Source: Actinomycetes bacterium
GTDB taxonomy: Bacteria; Actinomycetota; Actinomycetes; Actinomycetales; Micrococcaceae
Direction of reading: 5' to 3'
Assembly (NCBI GenBank): GCA_023426375.1
Contig: JAFAAV010000049.1
Location: 1 to 38,188, forward strand
Length of the DNA: 38,188 nt
Position 1 is the stretch's first letter, and each line of letters starts with the position of its first letter. Positions 1-8,686 of this stretch are shown here, one piece after another. The notes beneath the pieces are model-generated. The model was given only the letters and a program-made list of their open reading frames with translations, was not told the origin of the DNA and made no database searches. The position numbers and the translations under genes were made by a program.

Positions 1-31
1 CTCGCGAACCTCGCGAGCGACGTCGTACGTA

Positions 32-2125
32 CTAGAGGCTCTGGGCCTGGATGGCGGTGATGGCCACCGTGTTGACGATGTCGTCCACGGTGCAACCGCG
101 GGACAGGTCGTTGACCGGCTTGCGCAGGCCCTGCAGGACGGGTCCAACGGCCACGGCGCCGGCGGACTGCTGGACCGCCTTGTACGTGTTGTTGCCGGTG
201 TTGAGGTCCGGGAAGATGAACACGGTTGCCTGACCGGCCACGTGGGACTCGGGCAGCTTGGACTTGGCGATGGAGGCGTCCACGGCGGCGTCGTACTGGA
301 TGGGGCCCTCGACCTCGAAGTCCGGGTCGGTGGCGCGCACCAGTTCGGTGGCCGCGCGCACTCGCTCCACGTCTTCGCCGGAACCGGAACCGCCGGTCGA
401 GTAGGAGAGCATGGCCACCTTGGGGTCCACGCCGAACTGCTCGGCGGTCTGCGCGGAGGCCAGCGCGATGTCCGCCAGCGCCTGCTCGTCCGGGTTGGGG
501 TTCACGGCGCAGTCACCGTAGACCAGCACGCGGTCGGCCAGCAGCATGATGAACACGGAGGACACGATCTTCACGCCTTCGCGGGTCTTCACGAACTCCA
601 GGGCGGGGCGGATGGTGTTGGCGGTGGTGTGCACGGCGCCGGAGACCATGCCGTCCACGTCACCCAGCTGCACCATCATGGTGCCGAAGTATGAACCATC
701 AGCCATACGTTCGAGCGCCTGCTCCTTGGTCACACCCTTGTGGGAGCGCAGCTTCACGTACTCGTCCGCGTAGCGATTGCGCAGTTCCTCGTCGTGCTGG
801 AAATCGATGAGGTTGAGGCCTTCATCGTCGAAGTTCAAATCGATGCCCTCGGACTGCGCCATGGTCTTGATCTGCTCGGGATCGCCCAGGATGGTCAGAT
901 CGCAGAAGTTGCGGCGGTGGATCATTTCCGCGGCGCGCAGGATGCGGGGATCCTCACCTTCGGGCAGCACCACGTGCTTGCGATCGGCACGGGCAGATTC
1001 CACGAGTTCGTGCAGGAATCGCAGCGGGGTGCGCTTCACGGGGCGCGGCAGGTTCATGCGTCCGGCCAGCTCGTCGCTGTCCACGTATTGTGACCAGGCG
1101 CCGCGGGCCGCCGCGACCTTACGGGGGTGGGCGCCGCTCAGGGTGCCGCGCGTGGTGGCCACCGCGCTGGCGGCGTTGAACGTGTCTCGATCGGTGGTCA
1201 TCACCGGGAACGGAGCGGCGGCCAGCAGGGAGGCCACGGCGCCTTCCGGGCGGAATCCGCCGGTCAGCAGCATGCCCGAGGGTACGGGCAGCGACGCCGC
1301 GAACGACGACGCCAGGGTCGCCGACATCACGTCCGTCCGGTCACCCGGGGTGATCACCAGGTCGCCGTCGGTCAGCTGATCCAAGAAGTGGCCCACGGTC
1401 ATGGCCGCGATCTTGATGCCCTTGATGTCGCGGTCCAGGGAGTTGTCGTTGAGGTCAGTGCCGAAGCCCTGTGCGTCGACGAGCTCTGCGATGGTCGGAT
1501 TGGAGATCGCGGTGACCTCGGGGACTACGTAGACCGGGAGGTTGTGGGCCCCGGGCTTGGCGCGGCGGGTGAGTTCCTCGACCTGGTCGGGGTGGGCGCG
1601 GTTGACGATCACCGCGTAGATGTCGCAGCCGGCCTGACGCAACTCGGTGCGGGTCACGTCCACGGCGTTGACGGTGTCTTCCACGGACTCGGCCTCATGA
1701 GCGCTGATTACCGCCGCCACCGAGCAGCCCATGTTGTTGGCAAGGCGGGCGTTGAGATCGAATTCCGCGGTGGCTGCGTTGTGAGCGACCAGGTCGGTGC
1801 CGTCCACCAGGATCACGTCGCATTCGCGGGCCATTTCGGAGTAGATGGAGACCGCGGCCGAGTCCAGTTCGTCATGGTCACCGGAGGCCAGGATCTCCCG
1901 CGTACGAGCCAGGGAGACGCCACCGCGGCAGCGGGAATCGGGCAGATCGAAGGTGCGCTTCATGAGCTGCAACGCGGAATCCTGCTCAGGGGAGTCGCCG
2001 TCGTGAACGGGACGGAAGAACCCGAGCTTGTCCGTGCTGTTGAACAGTGTGTCCGCCAACCCCAACGCCACCAGCGTCTTGCCGGACTGCGGTGTCATTG
2101 CGGAAACGTAGATGCCCTGGGTCAT
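32..2125 (-). CDS. pta: Phosphate acetyltransferase (long, three-domain form)
   Basis: It interconverts acetyl-CoA plus phosphate with acetyl phosphate plus CoA in the cytoplasmic acetate pathway, with acetate kinase as partner. At 697 residues it is the long form. The N-terminal BioD-like P-loop region starts MTQGIYVSAMTPQSGKT, a DRTGG-type middle domain lies at about 215-330, and the catalytic PTA_PTB domain runs from about 375 to the end. Visible catalytic-domain signatures are VVLPEGEDPRILRAAEMI, MLSYSTGGSGSGEDVERV, PDLNTGNNTYKA and GPVLQGLRKPVNDLSRG. The ATG start at 2125 follows an AAAGGGA ribosome-binding site. The gene is complete and stops 31 bases from the window edge. ackA usually follows pta in actinobacteria and would lie just outside; that is inference. 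Confidence 0.96.
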   Translation of the reverse strand: MTQGIYVSAMTPQSGKTLVALGLADTLFNSTDKLGFFRPVHDGDSPEQDSALQLMKRTFDLPDSRCRGGVSLARTREILASGDHDELDSAAVSIYSEMARECDVILVDGTDLVAHNAATAEFDLNARLANNMGCSVAAVISAHEAESVEDTVNAVDVTRTELRQAGCDIYAVIVNRAHPDQVEELTRRAKPGAHNLPVYVVPEVTAISNPTIAELVDAQGFGTDLNDNSLDRDIKGIKIAAMTVGHFLDQLTDGDLVITPGDRTDVMSATLASSFAASLPVPSGMLLTGGFRPEGAVASLLAAAPFPVMTTDRDTFNAASAVATTRGTLSGAHPRKVAAARGAWSQYVDSDELAGRMNLPRPVKRTPLRFLHELVESARADRKHVVLPEGEDPRILRAAEMIHRRNFCDLTILGDPEQIKTMAQSEGIDLNFDDEGLNLIDFQHDEELRNRYADEYVKLRSHKGVTKEQALERMADGSYFGTMMVQLGDVDGMVSGAVHTTANTIRPALEFVKTREGVKIVSSVFIMLLADRVLVYGDCAVNPNPDEQALADIALASAQTAEQFGVDPKVAMLSYSTGGSGSGEDVERVRAATELVRATDPDFEVEGPIQYDAAVDASIAKSKLPESHVAGQATVFIFPDLNTGNNTYKAVQQSAGAVAVGPVLQGLRKPVNDLSRGCTVDDIVNTVAITAIQAQSL

Positions 2126-2255
2126 GAAGATGGTCCCTTTCGGTTGGCGGTCTGCCGTTCCAGTTTAGAGACGCCACGTGAGCGCCACGGCAACAAAGCC
2201 GTGAATATCGAGGGTTTCACGGGTGCTTCGGTGAGAGAAGTGCCACACTGGAAAC

Positions 2256-2618
2256 ATGTTGGTCGCATTCTCAGTCTCTCCCAGCGGCGGGGACAACCCC
2301 GACGCCTCCGTACACGACGCCGTGGCCGCAGCAGTCCACGTGGTCCGCGAATCCGGGCTCCCCAACCGCACCGATTCCATGTTCACCACCATCGAGGGTG
2401 AATGGGACGAGTGCATGGAGGTCGTCCGCCAGGCCACCGCGGCAGTTGCCGAGTACGGCCCGCGCGTCTCCCTGGTGCTCAAGGCCGACATCCGCCCCGG
2501 TCACACCGGCGAGCTCTCCGGCAAGGTCGAACGTCTCGAGGCTGCTCTGCACAGCCACGAGCTCAACCGTGCCCAGGAACGCCGCGGCATCACCTCCGGC
2601 TCTCCGGATCAGAAGTAA
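2256..2618 (+). CDS. MTH1187/YkoF-family thiamine-binding protein
   Basis: A 120-residue protein of the small DUF77/MTH1187 fold. The N-terminal strand MLVAFSVSPSG and the later SMFTTIEGEWDECMEVVRQA segment are the family's recognisable blocks. Family members bind thiamine or related pyrimidine compounds in the cytoplasm, but the exact role here is unknown. It is transcribed divergently from pta. Its stop is 18 nt before the next gene, so the two are probably co-transcribed. No TPP riboswitch-like structure was recognised upstream. The last 20 or so residues are polar and probably disordered. Confidence 0.8.
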   Translation: MLVAFSVSPSGGDNPDASVHDAVAAAVHVVRESGLPNRTDSMFTTIEGEWDECMEVVRQATAAVAEYGPRVSLVLKADIRPGHTGELSGKVERLEAALHSHELNRAQERRGITSGSPDQK

Positions 2619-2636
2619 CCGGGCGTCCCGGCGGCA

Positions 2637-3572
2637 GTGAGTAAGAAACGCAACCGTAAGAATCGGCGAGATCAGGCAGAGCCGGGTGGAGCGGCGTCGT
2701 CGGACGCTGTGGGTCTGATCGAAGGTACCTGGCACACGGACACCGGCACCGTGCAGCTCGAGCACGACCAGTACGTTCCCGGTGCCTGGGTGCTGCGGGT
2801 CAACGGTGTGCCGTCTTCGCACATCGTGCCCGACCGGCCGGACCAGCTGGAATTCGAGTACATGCGCTGGTTCACCGCGCTCGCCGAAGAACACATCGAC
2901 CGCCACTTGGACCCCACCACCCTGCGCATCCTGCACCTGGGCGGCGGTGCCTGTTCGATGGCGCGTTACCTCGCGTGGCGTTATCCCGATGCCCGTCAGG
3001 TTGTCGTGGAGCTCGACGCCGCTCTCACGCGCCTGGTACGCGAATGGCTCGATCTTCCCCGCGCACCGCTCCTCCGTATCCGTGCTGGGGAAGCTCGTGA
3101 GGTCACTGAATCACTGCATGAGTCCTCGCGCGAGGTGATCCTGCGGGATGTGTTTGCCGGCGAGCAAACGCCCGGCCATTTGCGGACTGTGGAGTTCGTA
3201 CGGCACGTGGATCGGGTGTTGACCTCTGACGGGATCTACCTGATGAACGTGGGGGACACCCGCAATCTCAAGGGCACCCGGGCGGAGTTGGCCGCACTGT
3301 TGGAGGTTTTCGAGCACGTGGGCGCCGTTGCGGATGCCGCGATGCTCAAGGGCCGTCGCTACGGCAACGTGGTGCTTGCTGCCTCGCATGCGCCGTTGCC
3401 CGAACCCAGGTCCGCGGCGGGCGCCGCCCTGGCCAAGGAATTGCTCGGTGGACCGTTGCCCGCGCAGTACAAGGACACCGAGTGGTGCCGCCAACTCGTG
3501 GCCGAAACTCAGCCCTGGAACGACAAACCGGCGGATCAAATGCCCGCGGTGGGGACCATTACCGGCGCCTGA
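2637..3572 (+). CDS. Spermidine-synthase-like methyltransferase-fold protein
   Basis: A 311-residue protein with the polyamine-synthase/SAM-methyltransferase Rossmann core. The glycine-rich nucleotide loop is in TLRILHLGGGACSMARYLA (about residues 96-115) and the acidic ribose-binding strand is VVVELDAALTRLVREW. The segment VILRDVFAGEQTPGHLRT corresponds to the post-motif II region. True spermidine synthases have a conserved catalytic DDGG-type aspartate pair, which I do not see clearly, so aminopropyl transfer is not assured. The GTG start at 2637 gives a basic N-terminus (MSKKRNRKNRR) followed by a low-conservation stretch that carries one copy of the 11-nt dispersed motif described in the findings. 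It probably shares a transcript with the preceding gene. Confidence 0.75.
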   Translation: MSKKRNRKNRRDQAEPGGAASSDAVGLIEGTWHTDTGTVQLEHDQYVPGAWVLRVNGVPSSHIVPDRPDQLEFEYMRWFTALAEEHIDRHLDPTTLRILHLGGGACSMARYLAWRYPDARQVVVELDAALTRLVREWLDLPRAPLLRIRAGEAREVTESLHESSREVILRDVFAGEQTPGHLRTVEFVRHVDRVLTSDGIYLMNVGDTRNLKGTRAELAALLEVFEHVGAVADAAMLKGRRYGNVVLAASHAPLPEPRSAAGAALAKELLGGPLPAQYKDTEWCRQLVAETQPWNDKPADQMPAVGTITGA

Positions 3573-3622
3573 GGAGCCCCGGAGCAACCGTCCGGCACCG
3601 GAGGTCCGGACCGTGGCGGCGT

Positions 3623-3692
3623 GAGCCATTTCATGCCGCCTTACTGCAAAGTAGGGCGGCCTACCGTGCAGTAAGCCGGGATCAAATGGCTC
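3623..3692. repeat. 70-nt imperfect palindrome (two inverted 35-nt units)
   Basis: The two 35-nt halves are reverse complements apart from about six mismatches. The outer arms GAGCCATTT and AAATGGCTC match perfectly, as do CTTACTGCA/TGCAGTAAG and GTAGG/CCTAC further in, centred at 3657/3658. There is no T-tract, so a simple intrinsic terminator is unlikely. It lies between two same-strand genes and resembles the paired inverted units found beside the two nuclease-like genes in this window, though its sequence differs. Confidence 0.8.
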
Positions 3693-3734
3693 TCAGCCCT
3701 CCCGCTCCCCGGCAGGCCGCCGTAGCGTGGGGTC

Positions 3735-4100
3735 ATGACTAGCTTCGTAAGCTCAGTGGCCATTGACTCCCACGACCCCGCCGCCCTGGCACGCTTCTGG
3801 TGCGAGGTCCTCGACTACAGGGTGGACCACGCAGAGGATGAGTTCGTCAGCGCCCTGCCCAGCCGCGGAGACGGTTTCCGCCTGGACTTCATCAAGGTGC
3901 CGGAGGGCAAGTCCGTGAAAAACCGGTTGCACCTGGACCTGCTGCCGCGTGACACCGATCAGCAGAGCGAGGTCGCCCGAGTAGAAGCCCTGGGCGCCTA
4001 CCGCGTGGATGTCGGGCAGACCAGCGAGGACAGCTGGGTGGTGCTGGCGGACCCCGAGGGTAACGAGTTCTGCATTCTGGAGTCACACCCCGCGGCCTGA
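3735..4100 (+). CDS. VOC/glyoxalase-like domain protein
   Basis: A 121-residue single-domain protein of the vicinal oxygen chelate superfamily, glyoxalase-like subgroup. It begins MTSFVSSVAIDSHDPAALARFWCEVLDYRVD, the usual first beta-alpha-beta module with DP.ALARFWCEVL, and ends with WVVLADPEGNEFCILE, the usual final strand pair carrying the metal/cofactor-side glutamate. The reaction cannot be predicted; family members include dioxygenases, glyoxalases and resistance proteins. The gene follows the 70-nt palindrome and precedes the urea transporter by 38 nt. Confidence 0.85.
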   Translation: MTSFVSSVAIDSHDPAALARFWCEVLDYRVDHAEDEFVSALPSRGDGFRLDFIKVPEGKSVKNRLHLDLLPRDTDQQSEVARVEALGAYRVDVGQTSEDSWVVLADPEGNEFCILESHPAA

Positions 4101-4138
4101 ACGCGCCTCCGGTCCCGGCCGGGGCCACAGCCCTCATA

Positions 4139-5248
4139 ATGAGCAGCGTGTGGATAGTCCAAGCGCTGATCAGATCTCAGGGGCAGATCTTCTTCCAGCG
4201 TGCCACGCTGAGCGGCCTGTTGATTCTGCTGGCTCTGGTTGTCGCATCCCCTTGGTTCGCGGGCTTCGCGCTGCTCGGTGCCGCAGTGCAGACCGGACTG
4301 TCCGTGCTGCTGCGCCGTCCGAGGCGCAAAGCGGCAGCTCAGTCCCCGCGCGGAGCTCGGAACTTAGACTGCGGCGGGGCCGAGTCTCCGCGTCATGGAG
4401 CGGACAGAGCCGCGCGCGGTTCGGAACTCGTCGCCGGGCAGTCCCAATGTCCTGCGCCGCCCAGCGGATCTCACAAAGCATCGGCCCTGGCCATGTCGAG
4501 CCTATCCACGGACGCCACTGCACGTCGCGACGCCGCGGACGGTATCCACGGTTTCTGTGGAGCCCTCACCGGCTGCGCCGCGTTCCTCGCCTGCGGACCA
4601 ACAGCGGCGGCGCTCATCTGGACCATTGTGGGCGGCGCACTGTGTGCCCTGCTCGTGCGGGCACTTGAACGACTGCGGATCTTCGACTGGCTGCCCATGC
4701 TCACGGGCCCGTTCTGCGCGGTCAACACGGTCCTGAACCCGGTATTCGCGCAGTGGCATCGAAACGACGAGTCCTCAACCGCAGCGCCGTTCGAGCTCGC
4801 CGGACCGATCGCGGAGCTGGTCACAGGCGCCGTACGCGCCTCCGCCCAGGTGCTTCTCACCGATCATCTGCTGACCGGACTTCTGGTTCTGGCCACAATG
4901 TTTTTCGCTGGTGCACATGAGGGCCTGTGGTCCCTCACGGGTGCAGTGGCAGCCACGGCTCTCGGCTTCTGGATCCTCGGTTGGTCACCCACCGTGGCGG
5001 GCCTGGCCGGCTACTCCGGGTTCCTGACGGCCCTCGCCCTGGGCGCGGTATTCCCCCGCAACGACGCCGCTCGCGCCGTTCGCCTGCTCGTCCCCTTGGC
5101 GGGGGCGTGCGTCACGGTCCCACTGTGGTGGGCGCTGCAGCAGACCGGAATGGCCGTCTACACATGGCCGTTCGTGCTGACCACGTGGGCGGTACTGTTC
5201 GCGCAACGACAGTGGGCGCGGCGAGAAGTGGCCGGGGCGGCGTCGTAG
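4139..5248 (+). CDS. Urea transporter (UT family) with an inserted low-complexity segment
   Basis: A 369-residue polytopic membrane protein, likely a urea channel. Family landmarks are the N-terminal GQIFFQ motif, the two-fold repeated pore elements GIHGFCGALTG and GYSGFLTALALG, and the late TWPFVLTTW signature. Bacterial members are normally near 300 residues. Here an extra segment of about 70 residues (about 60-128, rich in R, A, S, P) lies between the first membrane pair and the first pore loop. The DNA for it (about 4320-4510) contains short direct and inverted repeats. The C-terminus ends in AGAAS, encoded by a copy of the dispersed GCGGCGTCGT word. No urease genes are in the window. The start is uncertain because no clear ribosome-binding site is present. 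Confidence 0.85.
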   Translation: MSSVWIVQALIRSQGQIFFQRATLSGLLILLALVVASPWFAGFALLGAAVQTGLSVLLRRPRRKAAAQSPRGARNLDCGGAESPRHGADRAARGSELVAGQSQCPAPPSGSHKASALAMSSLSTDATARRDAADGIHGFCGALTGCAAFLACGPTAAALIWTIVGGALCALLVRALERLRIFDWLPMLTGPFCAVNTVLNPVFAQWHRNDESSTAAPFELAGPIAELVTGAVRASAQVLLTDHLLTGLLVLATMFFAGAHEGLWSLTGAVAATALGFWILGWSPTVAGLAGYSGFLTALALGAVFPRNDAARAVRLLVPLAGACVTVPLWWALQQTGMAVYTWPFVLTTWAVLFAQRQWARREVAGAAS

Positions 5249-5290
5249 TCGAAACGAGGCCATGGGCGACGCAGCCCTTAAACGGGAGAC

Positions 5291-5315
5291 GCGGGGCGAT
5301 CATCAACCGCCCCGC
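5291..5315. terminator. Bidirectional hairpin between convergent genes
   Basis: A perfect 8-bp stem GCGGGGCG/CGCCCCGC with a 9-nt loop lies in the 84-nt gap between the convergent urea transporter and purine permease genes. There is no U-tract, as is common for actinobacterial terminators. Confidence 0.6.
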
Positions 5316-5332
5316 GCCCGATAACCGGTGAG

Positions 5333-6796
5333 TTACGCGGTCCAACCCTCGATCACGGCTATGCCGAAGAAGATCACGAACGCGCCGGCCACCACGTACA
5401 TGAGCGGGTGGACGTCGCGCCAGCGGCCCTGCACCAGGCGGATGAACACGAAGGAGACGAAGCCCGCGCCAATGCCGTGCGCGATGGAGTAGGTGAACGG
5501 CATGACCGCGAAGGTCAGGAACGCGGGAACCGAGACGCCCCAGTCCTCCCAGTCGATGTGCACCACGTTCTTGGCCATCAGGAATCCCACGACCACCATG
5601 GCGGGTGCCACGGCCTCGAAGGGCACCACGTTAACCAGCGGGGTCAGGAACATGGCCAGGAGGAACATGATGCCGGTGACCACGTTGGCCAGGCCGGTGC
5701 GAGCGCCGTCGGCGATACCGGTGGAGGATTCCACGAAGATCTGGTTGGACGAGACCGAACCGGCACCACCGGCCACGGCGCCGAACGCGTCGACCAGCAG
5801 CACGCGGTCCACGCGCTCGATCTGACCGTTCTTGTCGACCAGGCCGGCCTGCTGGGAGAGGCCCACCATGGTGCCCATGGCGTCGAAGAAGATGGACAAC
5901 AAAATGGTGAAGATCAACAGCATGCACGCGATCACGCCCAGTTCGCGGAACGCGGCGATCGGGGCTGCGGAGCCAATCAGGGAGAGGTCGGGCAGCGCGA
6001 AGAAGCCCTCGGGGTTGGCGGGAACCACCAGGGACCAGCCGTCGGGGTTCTCCACGGAGGAACCGGACGGGGAGACCGCCTCGAGGATGTGCGCGAAGAT
6101 CGTGGTCGCGACCACCGCGATCAGAATGCCGCCGCGCACGTTGCGGACCAGGAGCGCCACGGTCAGCAGCAGACCCACCACAAATGTGAGTGTGGGCCAG
6201 CCGAACAGCTCGCCGCCGTTGCCCATCTGCACGGGCACGGTGGTTCCTGCGGCGTCCGGGATGCGGCGCACGAAGCCCGCGTTCACGAAACCGATGAGCG
6301 CGATGAACAGACCGATACCCACCACGATCGCTGTCTTCAGCGACGGCGGCACGGCGTTGAACACCGCGGTGCGGAAACCGGTGAGCACCAGCACCACCAT
6401 GATCAGGCCGGCCCAGATGACCAGACCCATGACCTCGGGCCAGGTCAGGCCCGGGTTGGTGGCAATCGTGACCGCCAGGAACGCGTTCACACCCAAGCCG
6501 GTGGCCAGCGCGAACGGGGACTTGGCCCACACGCCCATGAGGATGGTCAGCACACCAGCCACCAGGGCGGTGACAGCGGCCACGCGCTCGCCGCCCAGCG
6601 TGTTGCCCGCACCGTCCGGACCATAGCCGAGCACCAACGGGTTCAGCACCACGATGTAGCTCATGGCAATGAACGTGGCCAGGCCGCCGCGGATTTCACG
6701 GCCCACGGTGGAGCCGCGCTCGGAGATGTAGAAGAAGCGGTCCAACGCGCCGCGGGGTTCGCGCGTCTGCGGAGTGGGCTTGGTCGGTGACGACAT
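5333..6796 (-). CDS. NCS2/AzgA-like purine permease
   Basis: A 487-residue inner-membrane permease of the AzgA branch, predicted to import adenine, guanine or hypoxanthine by proton symport. Characteristic blocks are GLATFIAMSYIVVLNPLVL near the N-terminus, ATGLGVNAFLAVTIA, FFDAMGTMVGLSQQAGLVDKNGQI-type text in the middle, and VSSNQIFVESSTGIADGARTG. About 12-14 hydrophobic segments can be counted. I choose the ATG at 6796 because GTGAGGATCTTC just upstream supplies a ribosome-binding site; an upstream in-frame ATG would add only eight residues. The gene is divergent from fprA, and a 17-bp palindrome lies between them. Confidence 0.92.
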   Translation of the reverse strand: MSSPTKPTPQTREPRGALDRFFYISERGSTVGREIRGGLATFIAMSYIVVLNPLVLGYGPDGAGNTLGGERVAAVTALVAGVLTILMGVWAKSPFALATGLGVNAFLAVTIATNPGLTWPEVMGLVIWAGLIMVVLVLTGFRTAVFNAVPPSLKTAIVVGIGLFIALIGFVNAGFVRRIPDAAGTTVPVQMGNGGELFGWPTLTFVVGLLLTVALLVRNVRGGILIAVVATTIFAHILEAVSPSGSSVENPDGWSLVVPANPEGFFALPDLSLIGSAAPIAAFRELGVIACMLLIFTILLSIFFDAMGTMVGLSQQAGLVDKNGQIERVDRVLLVDAFGAVAGGAGSVSSNQIFVESSTGIADGARTGLANVVTGIMFLLAMFLTPLVNVVPFEAVAPAMVVVGFLMAKNVVHIDWEDWGVSVPAFLTFAVMPFTYSIAHGIGAGFVSFVFIRLVQGRWRDVHPLMYVVAGAFVIFFGIAVIEGWTA

Positions 6797-6883
6797 GAAG
6801 ATCCTCACGGTCAAAGGCACAGCGGTAGCGCGGGTTCGGTCTACCGATATGGGGGTGTTTGTGTAGAAATACTACGCCGACGG

Positions 6884-6900
6884 CGTCAGGTTGCCTGACG
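6884..6900. promoter_or_regulatory. 17-bp palindrome, candidate operator
   Basis: CGTCAGG-ttg-CCTGACG is a perfect 7-bp inverted repeat with a 3-nt centre. It lies in the 226-nt intergenic region between the divergent purine permease and fprA. On the minus strand it sits just upstream of a possible -10 box TAGTAT, so it could overlap the -35 region of the permease promoter. The regulator is unknown. Confidence 0.45.
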
Positions 6901-7022
6901 AAATAAGCGTTCGCGACCGGCGTCGAGGTTTGGTTAGGTGCGGCTGCCCAAATTTCACTACCGTAGAACCCAGTCCCCGCAAGCACGCGAGTGTGCGTGC
7001 GCGTTGAAAGGAAATACCAGCT

Positions 7023-8444
7023 GTGACAGCACCTACTTCAGCACGTCCGTTGCGCGTTGCCGTGATCGGAGCGGGTCCGGCGGGCATTTACGCCGCTGAC
7101 ATGCTCACCAAGTCCGAGGCAGTGCGGGAAGGCGAGCTGGAAGTCAGCGTTGATCTGTACGACCGCTACCCCACTCCGTTCGGCCTGATCCGCTACGGCG
7201 TGGCTCCCGATCACCCGCGGATCAAGGGCATCATCACCGCACTGCGTTCTATCTTGGGCCGCGGCGACATCCGCTTCTTCGGCAATGTGGAGTACGGCAA
7301 GGACCTCACGCTGGGTGAGTTCATGGCCCATTATGACGCCGTGATTTTCGCCACCGGTGCCGTCAATGATGCTCCGTTGGAGATCCCCGGCGCTGATCTG
7401 GATGGCTCCTACGGTGCCGCCAAGTTCGTCGCTTGGTATGACGGCCACCCCGATTACCCCCGCACCTGGCCCCTCAACGCCAAGGAAGTGGCCGTGATTG
7501 GTAACGGCAACGTGGCCCTGGACGTGGCCCGTGTGCTGTCCAAGCACGCTGACGACATGCTCGTCACCGAGATCCCGGGCAACGTCTACCAGGGGCTGCG
7601 CGATTCACCCGTCACGGATGTGCACGTGTTCGGTCGTCGCGGTCCGGCGCAGATCAAGTTCACCCCGCTCGAGCTGCGTGAGCTGGCCAAGTCCCGCGAC
7701 GTGGACATCGTGGTGTACGACGAGGACTTCCAGTTCGACGAGGCTTCCGAAAAGGCCATGGTCGAGAACAACCAGACCAAGGTCATGATGAAGACCCTCA
7801 ACAAGTGGCGCGAGGACGATTCGCCCAAGACCGCGTCCCGCCGCTTGCACCTGCACTTCCTGCAGACCCCCACCGAGATCCAGGGCGATGAGGACGGCAA
7901 GGTCAAGGGCATCCGCATGGAGCGCACCCGCCTCAACGGTGATGCGTCCGTGACCGGCACCGGTGAGTACATCGACTACCCGGTCCAGGCCGTTTACCAC
8001 GCCATCGGTTACTTGGGCTCGCCCCTTCCGGAGGTCCCGTTCAACCCCGAGCGCGGCGTGATCCTCAACGAGGAAGGCCGCGTGGTGGACGCCGACGGCG
8101 CCGTGGTTCCCGGCGTGTACGCCACCGGTTGGATCAAGCGCGGACCGGTGGGCCTCATCGGTGCCACCAAGTCCGACGCCCTCGAGACCATCAACCACCT
8201 GCTCGAGGATCGCACCGCCCTGGCCGATCCGGACTTCCCGGAGCCCTCCGCCATCGAGTCACTGCTCGAAGAAAAGGGTGTCGAGTACACCACGTGGGAC
8301 GGCTGGCTCGACCTGGACGAGTACGAGCAGAGCCTCGGCCAGTCCTCCCACGACGCCGAGGGCAACCCCCGCGAACGCGTCAAGGTCGTGGATCGCGACG
8401 AGATGCTCTCGGTCTCCCGCCGCGGGGTCCAGGCCCGCAGCTAG
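7023..8444 (+). CDS. fprA: Ferredoxin/flavodoxin-NADP+ reductase, FprA type
   Basis: A 473-residue FAD enzyme of the adrenodoxin-reductase-like family. It passes electrons between NADPH and ferredoxin, for example to cytochromes P450 or assimilatory reductases. The FAD dinucleotide loop is VAVIGAGPAGIYAADML near the start, followed by the diagnostic YDRYPTPFGLIRYGVAPDHP. The NADP loop is VAVIGNGNVALDVARVL at about 160, and the C-terminal FAD-contact block is GVYATGWIKRGPVGLIGATK. The GTG start at 7023 follows an AAAGGAA ribosome-binding site. The length matches mycobacterial FprA. No ferredoxin gene is adjacent. Confidence 0.95.
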   Translation: MTAPTSARPLRVAVIGAGPAGIYAADMLTKSEAVREGELEVSVDLYDRYPTPFGLIRYGVAPDHPRIKGIITALRSILGRGDIRFFGNVEYGKDLTLGEFMAHYDAVIFATGAVNDAPLEIPGADLDGSYGAAKFVAWYDGHPDYPRTWPLNAKEVAVIGNGNVALDVARVLSKHADDMLVTEIPGNVYQGLRDSPVTDVHVFGRRGPAQIKFTPLELRELAKSRDVDIVVYDEDFQFDEASEKAMVENNQTKVMMKTLNKWREDDSPKTASRRLHLHFLQTPTEIQGDEDGKVKGIRMERTRLNGDASVTGTGEYIDYPVQAVYHAIGYLGSPLPEVPFNPERGVILNEEGRVVDADGAVVPGVYATGWIKRGPVGLIGATKSDALETINHLLEDRTALADPDFPEPSAIESLLEEKGVEYTTWDGWLDLDEYEQSLGQSSHDAEGNPRERVKVVDRDEMLSVSRRGVQARS

Positions 8445-8473
8445 TTCTCCTCGGTCGTTATCCGCCGACGACG

Positions 8474-8517
8474 CCGCCCCATCCAGTTCCCGCGTTCACT
8501 CCGGGTTGGGTGGGGCG
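8474..8517 (+). terminator. Hairpin downstream of fprA
   Basis: CCGCCCCATCC (8474-8484) pairs with GGGTGGGGCGG (8508-8517/8518) with one mismatch, about 30 nt after the fprA stop. A copy of the dispersed GACGACGCCGC word overlaps its left arm (8467-8477). No strong T-tract follows. Confidence 0.45.
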
Positions 8518-8533
8518 GAGTTGTTCGTGGCTG

Positions 8534-8642
8534 TTGCAATCTGATCGACGGTACGACCTGTAGAACCAATTTCTGAGGTCGTAGTGTCGATCAAGTTGCA
8601 GTGGGGTCCGGGCCGCTGGTTCTAGCGTCAATCAGACTGCAC
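8534..8642. repeat. Upstream repeat cluster of nuclease-like locus 1 (three units)
   Basis: There are three copies of a unit of about 27 nt with consensus GCAAnCTGATCnACG then nTAGAACCA. One is forward (8536 onward) and two are reverse (8576-8601 and 8616-8642). The first two face each other and can form a long hairpin with 21 of 26 arm positions complementary, including GATCGAC and TACGACCT blocks. The same unit occurs three more times directly after the gene. I found it nowhere else in the window. Confidence 0.85.
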
Positions 8643-8686
8643 CGTGTCGAGAACTCCACATCAGGCGGATGGAGTTTCCGACCAAT

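Noticed and set aside
2126..2255. Riboswitch before the thiamine-binding gene
   Set aside because: No TPP-riboswitch conserved elements could be found in the short leader.
1127..2401. Long plus-strand open frame opposite pta
   Set aside because: It is the high-GC shadow of pta, with composition bias and no recognisable domain.
5408..6790. Long H/G/D-rich frame opposite the purine permease
   Set aside because: Antisense artefact of a membrane-protein gene; low complexity and no start signal.
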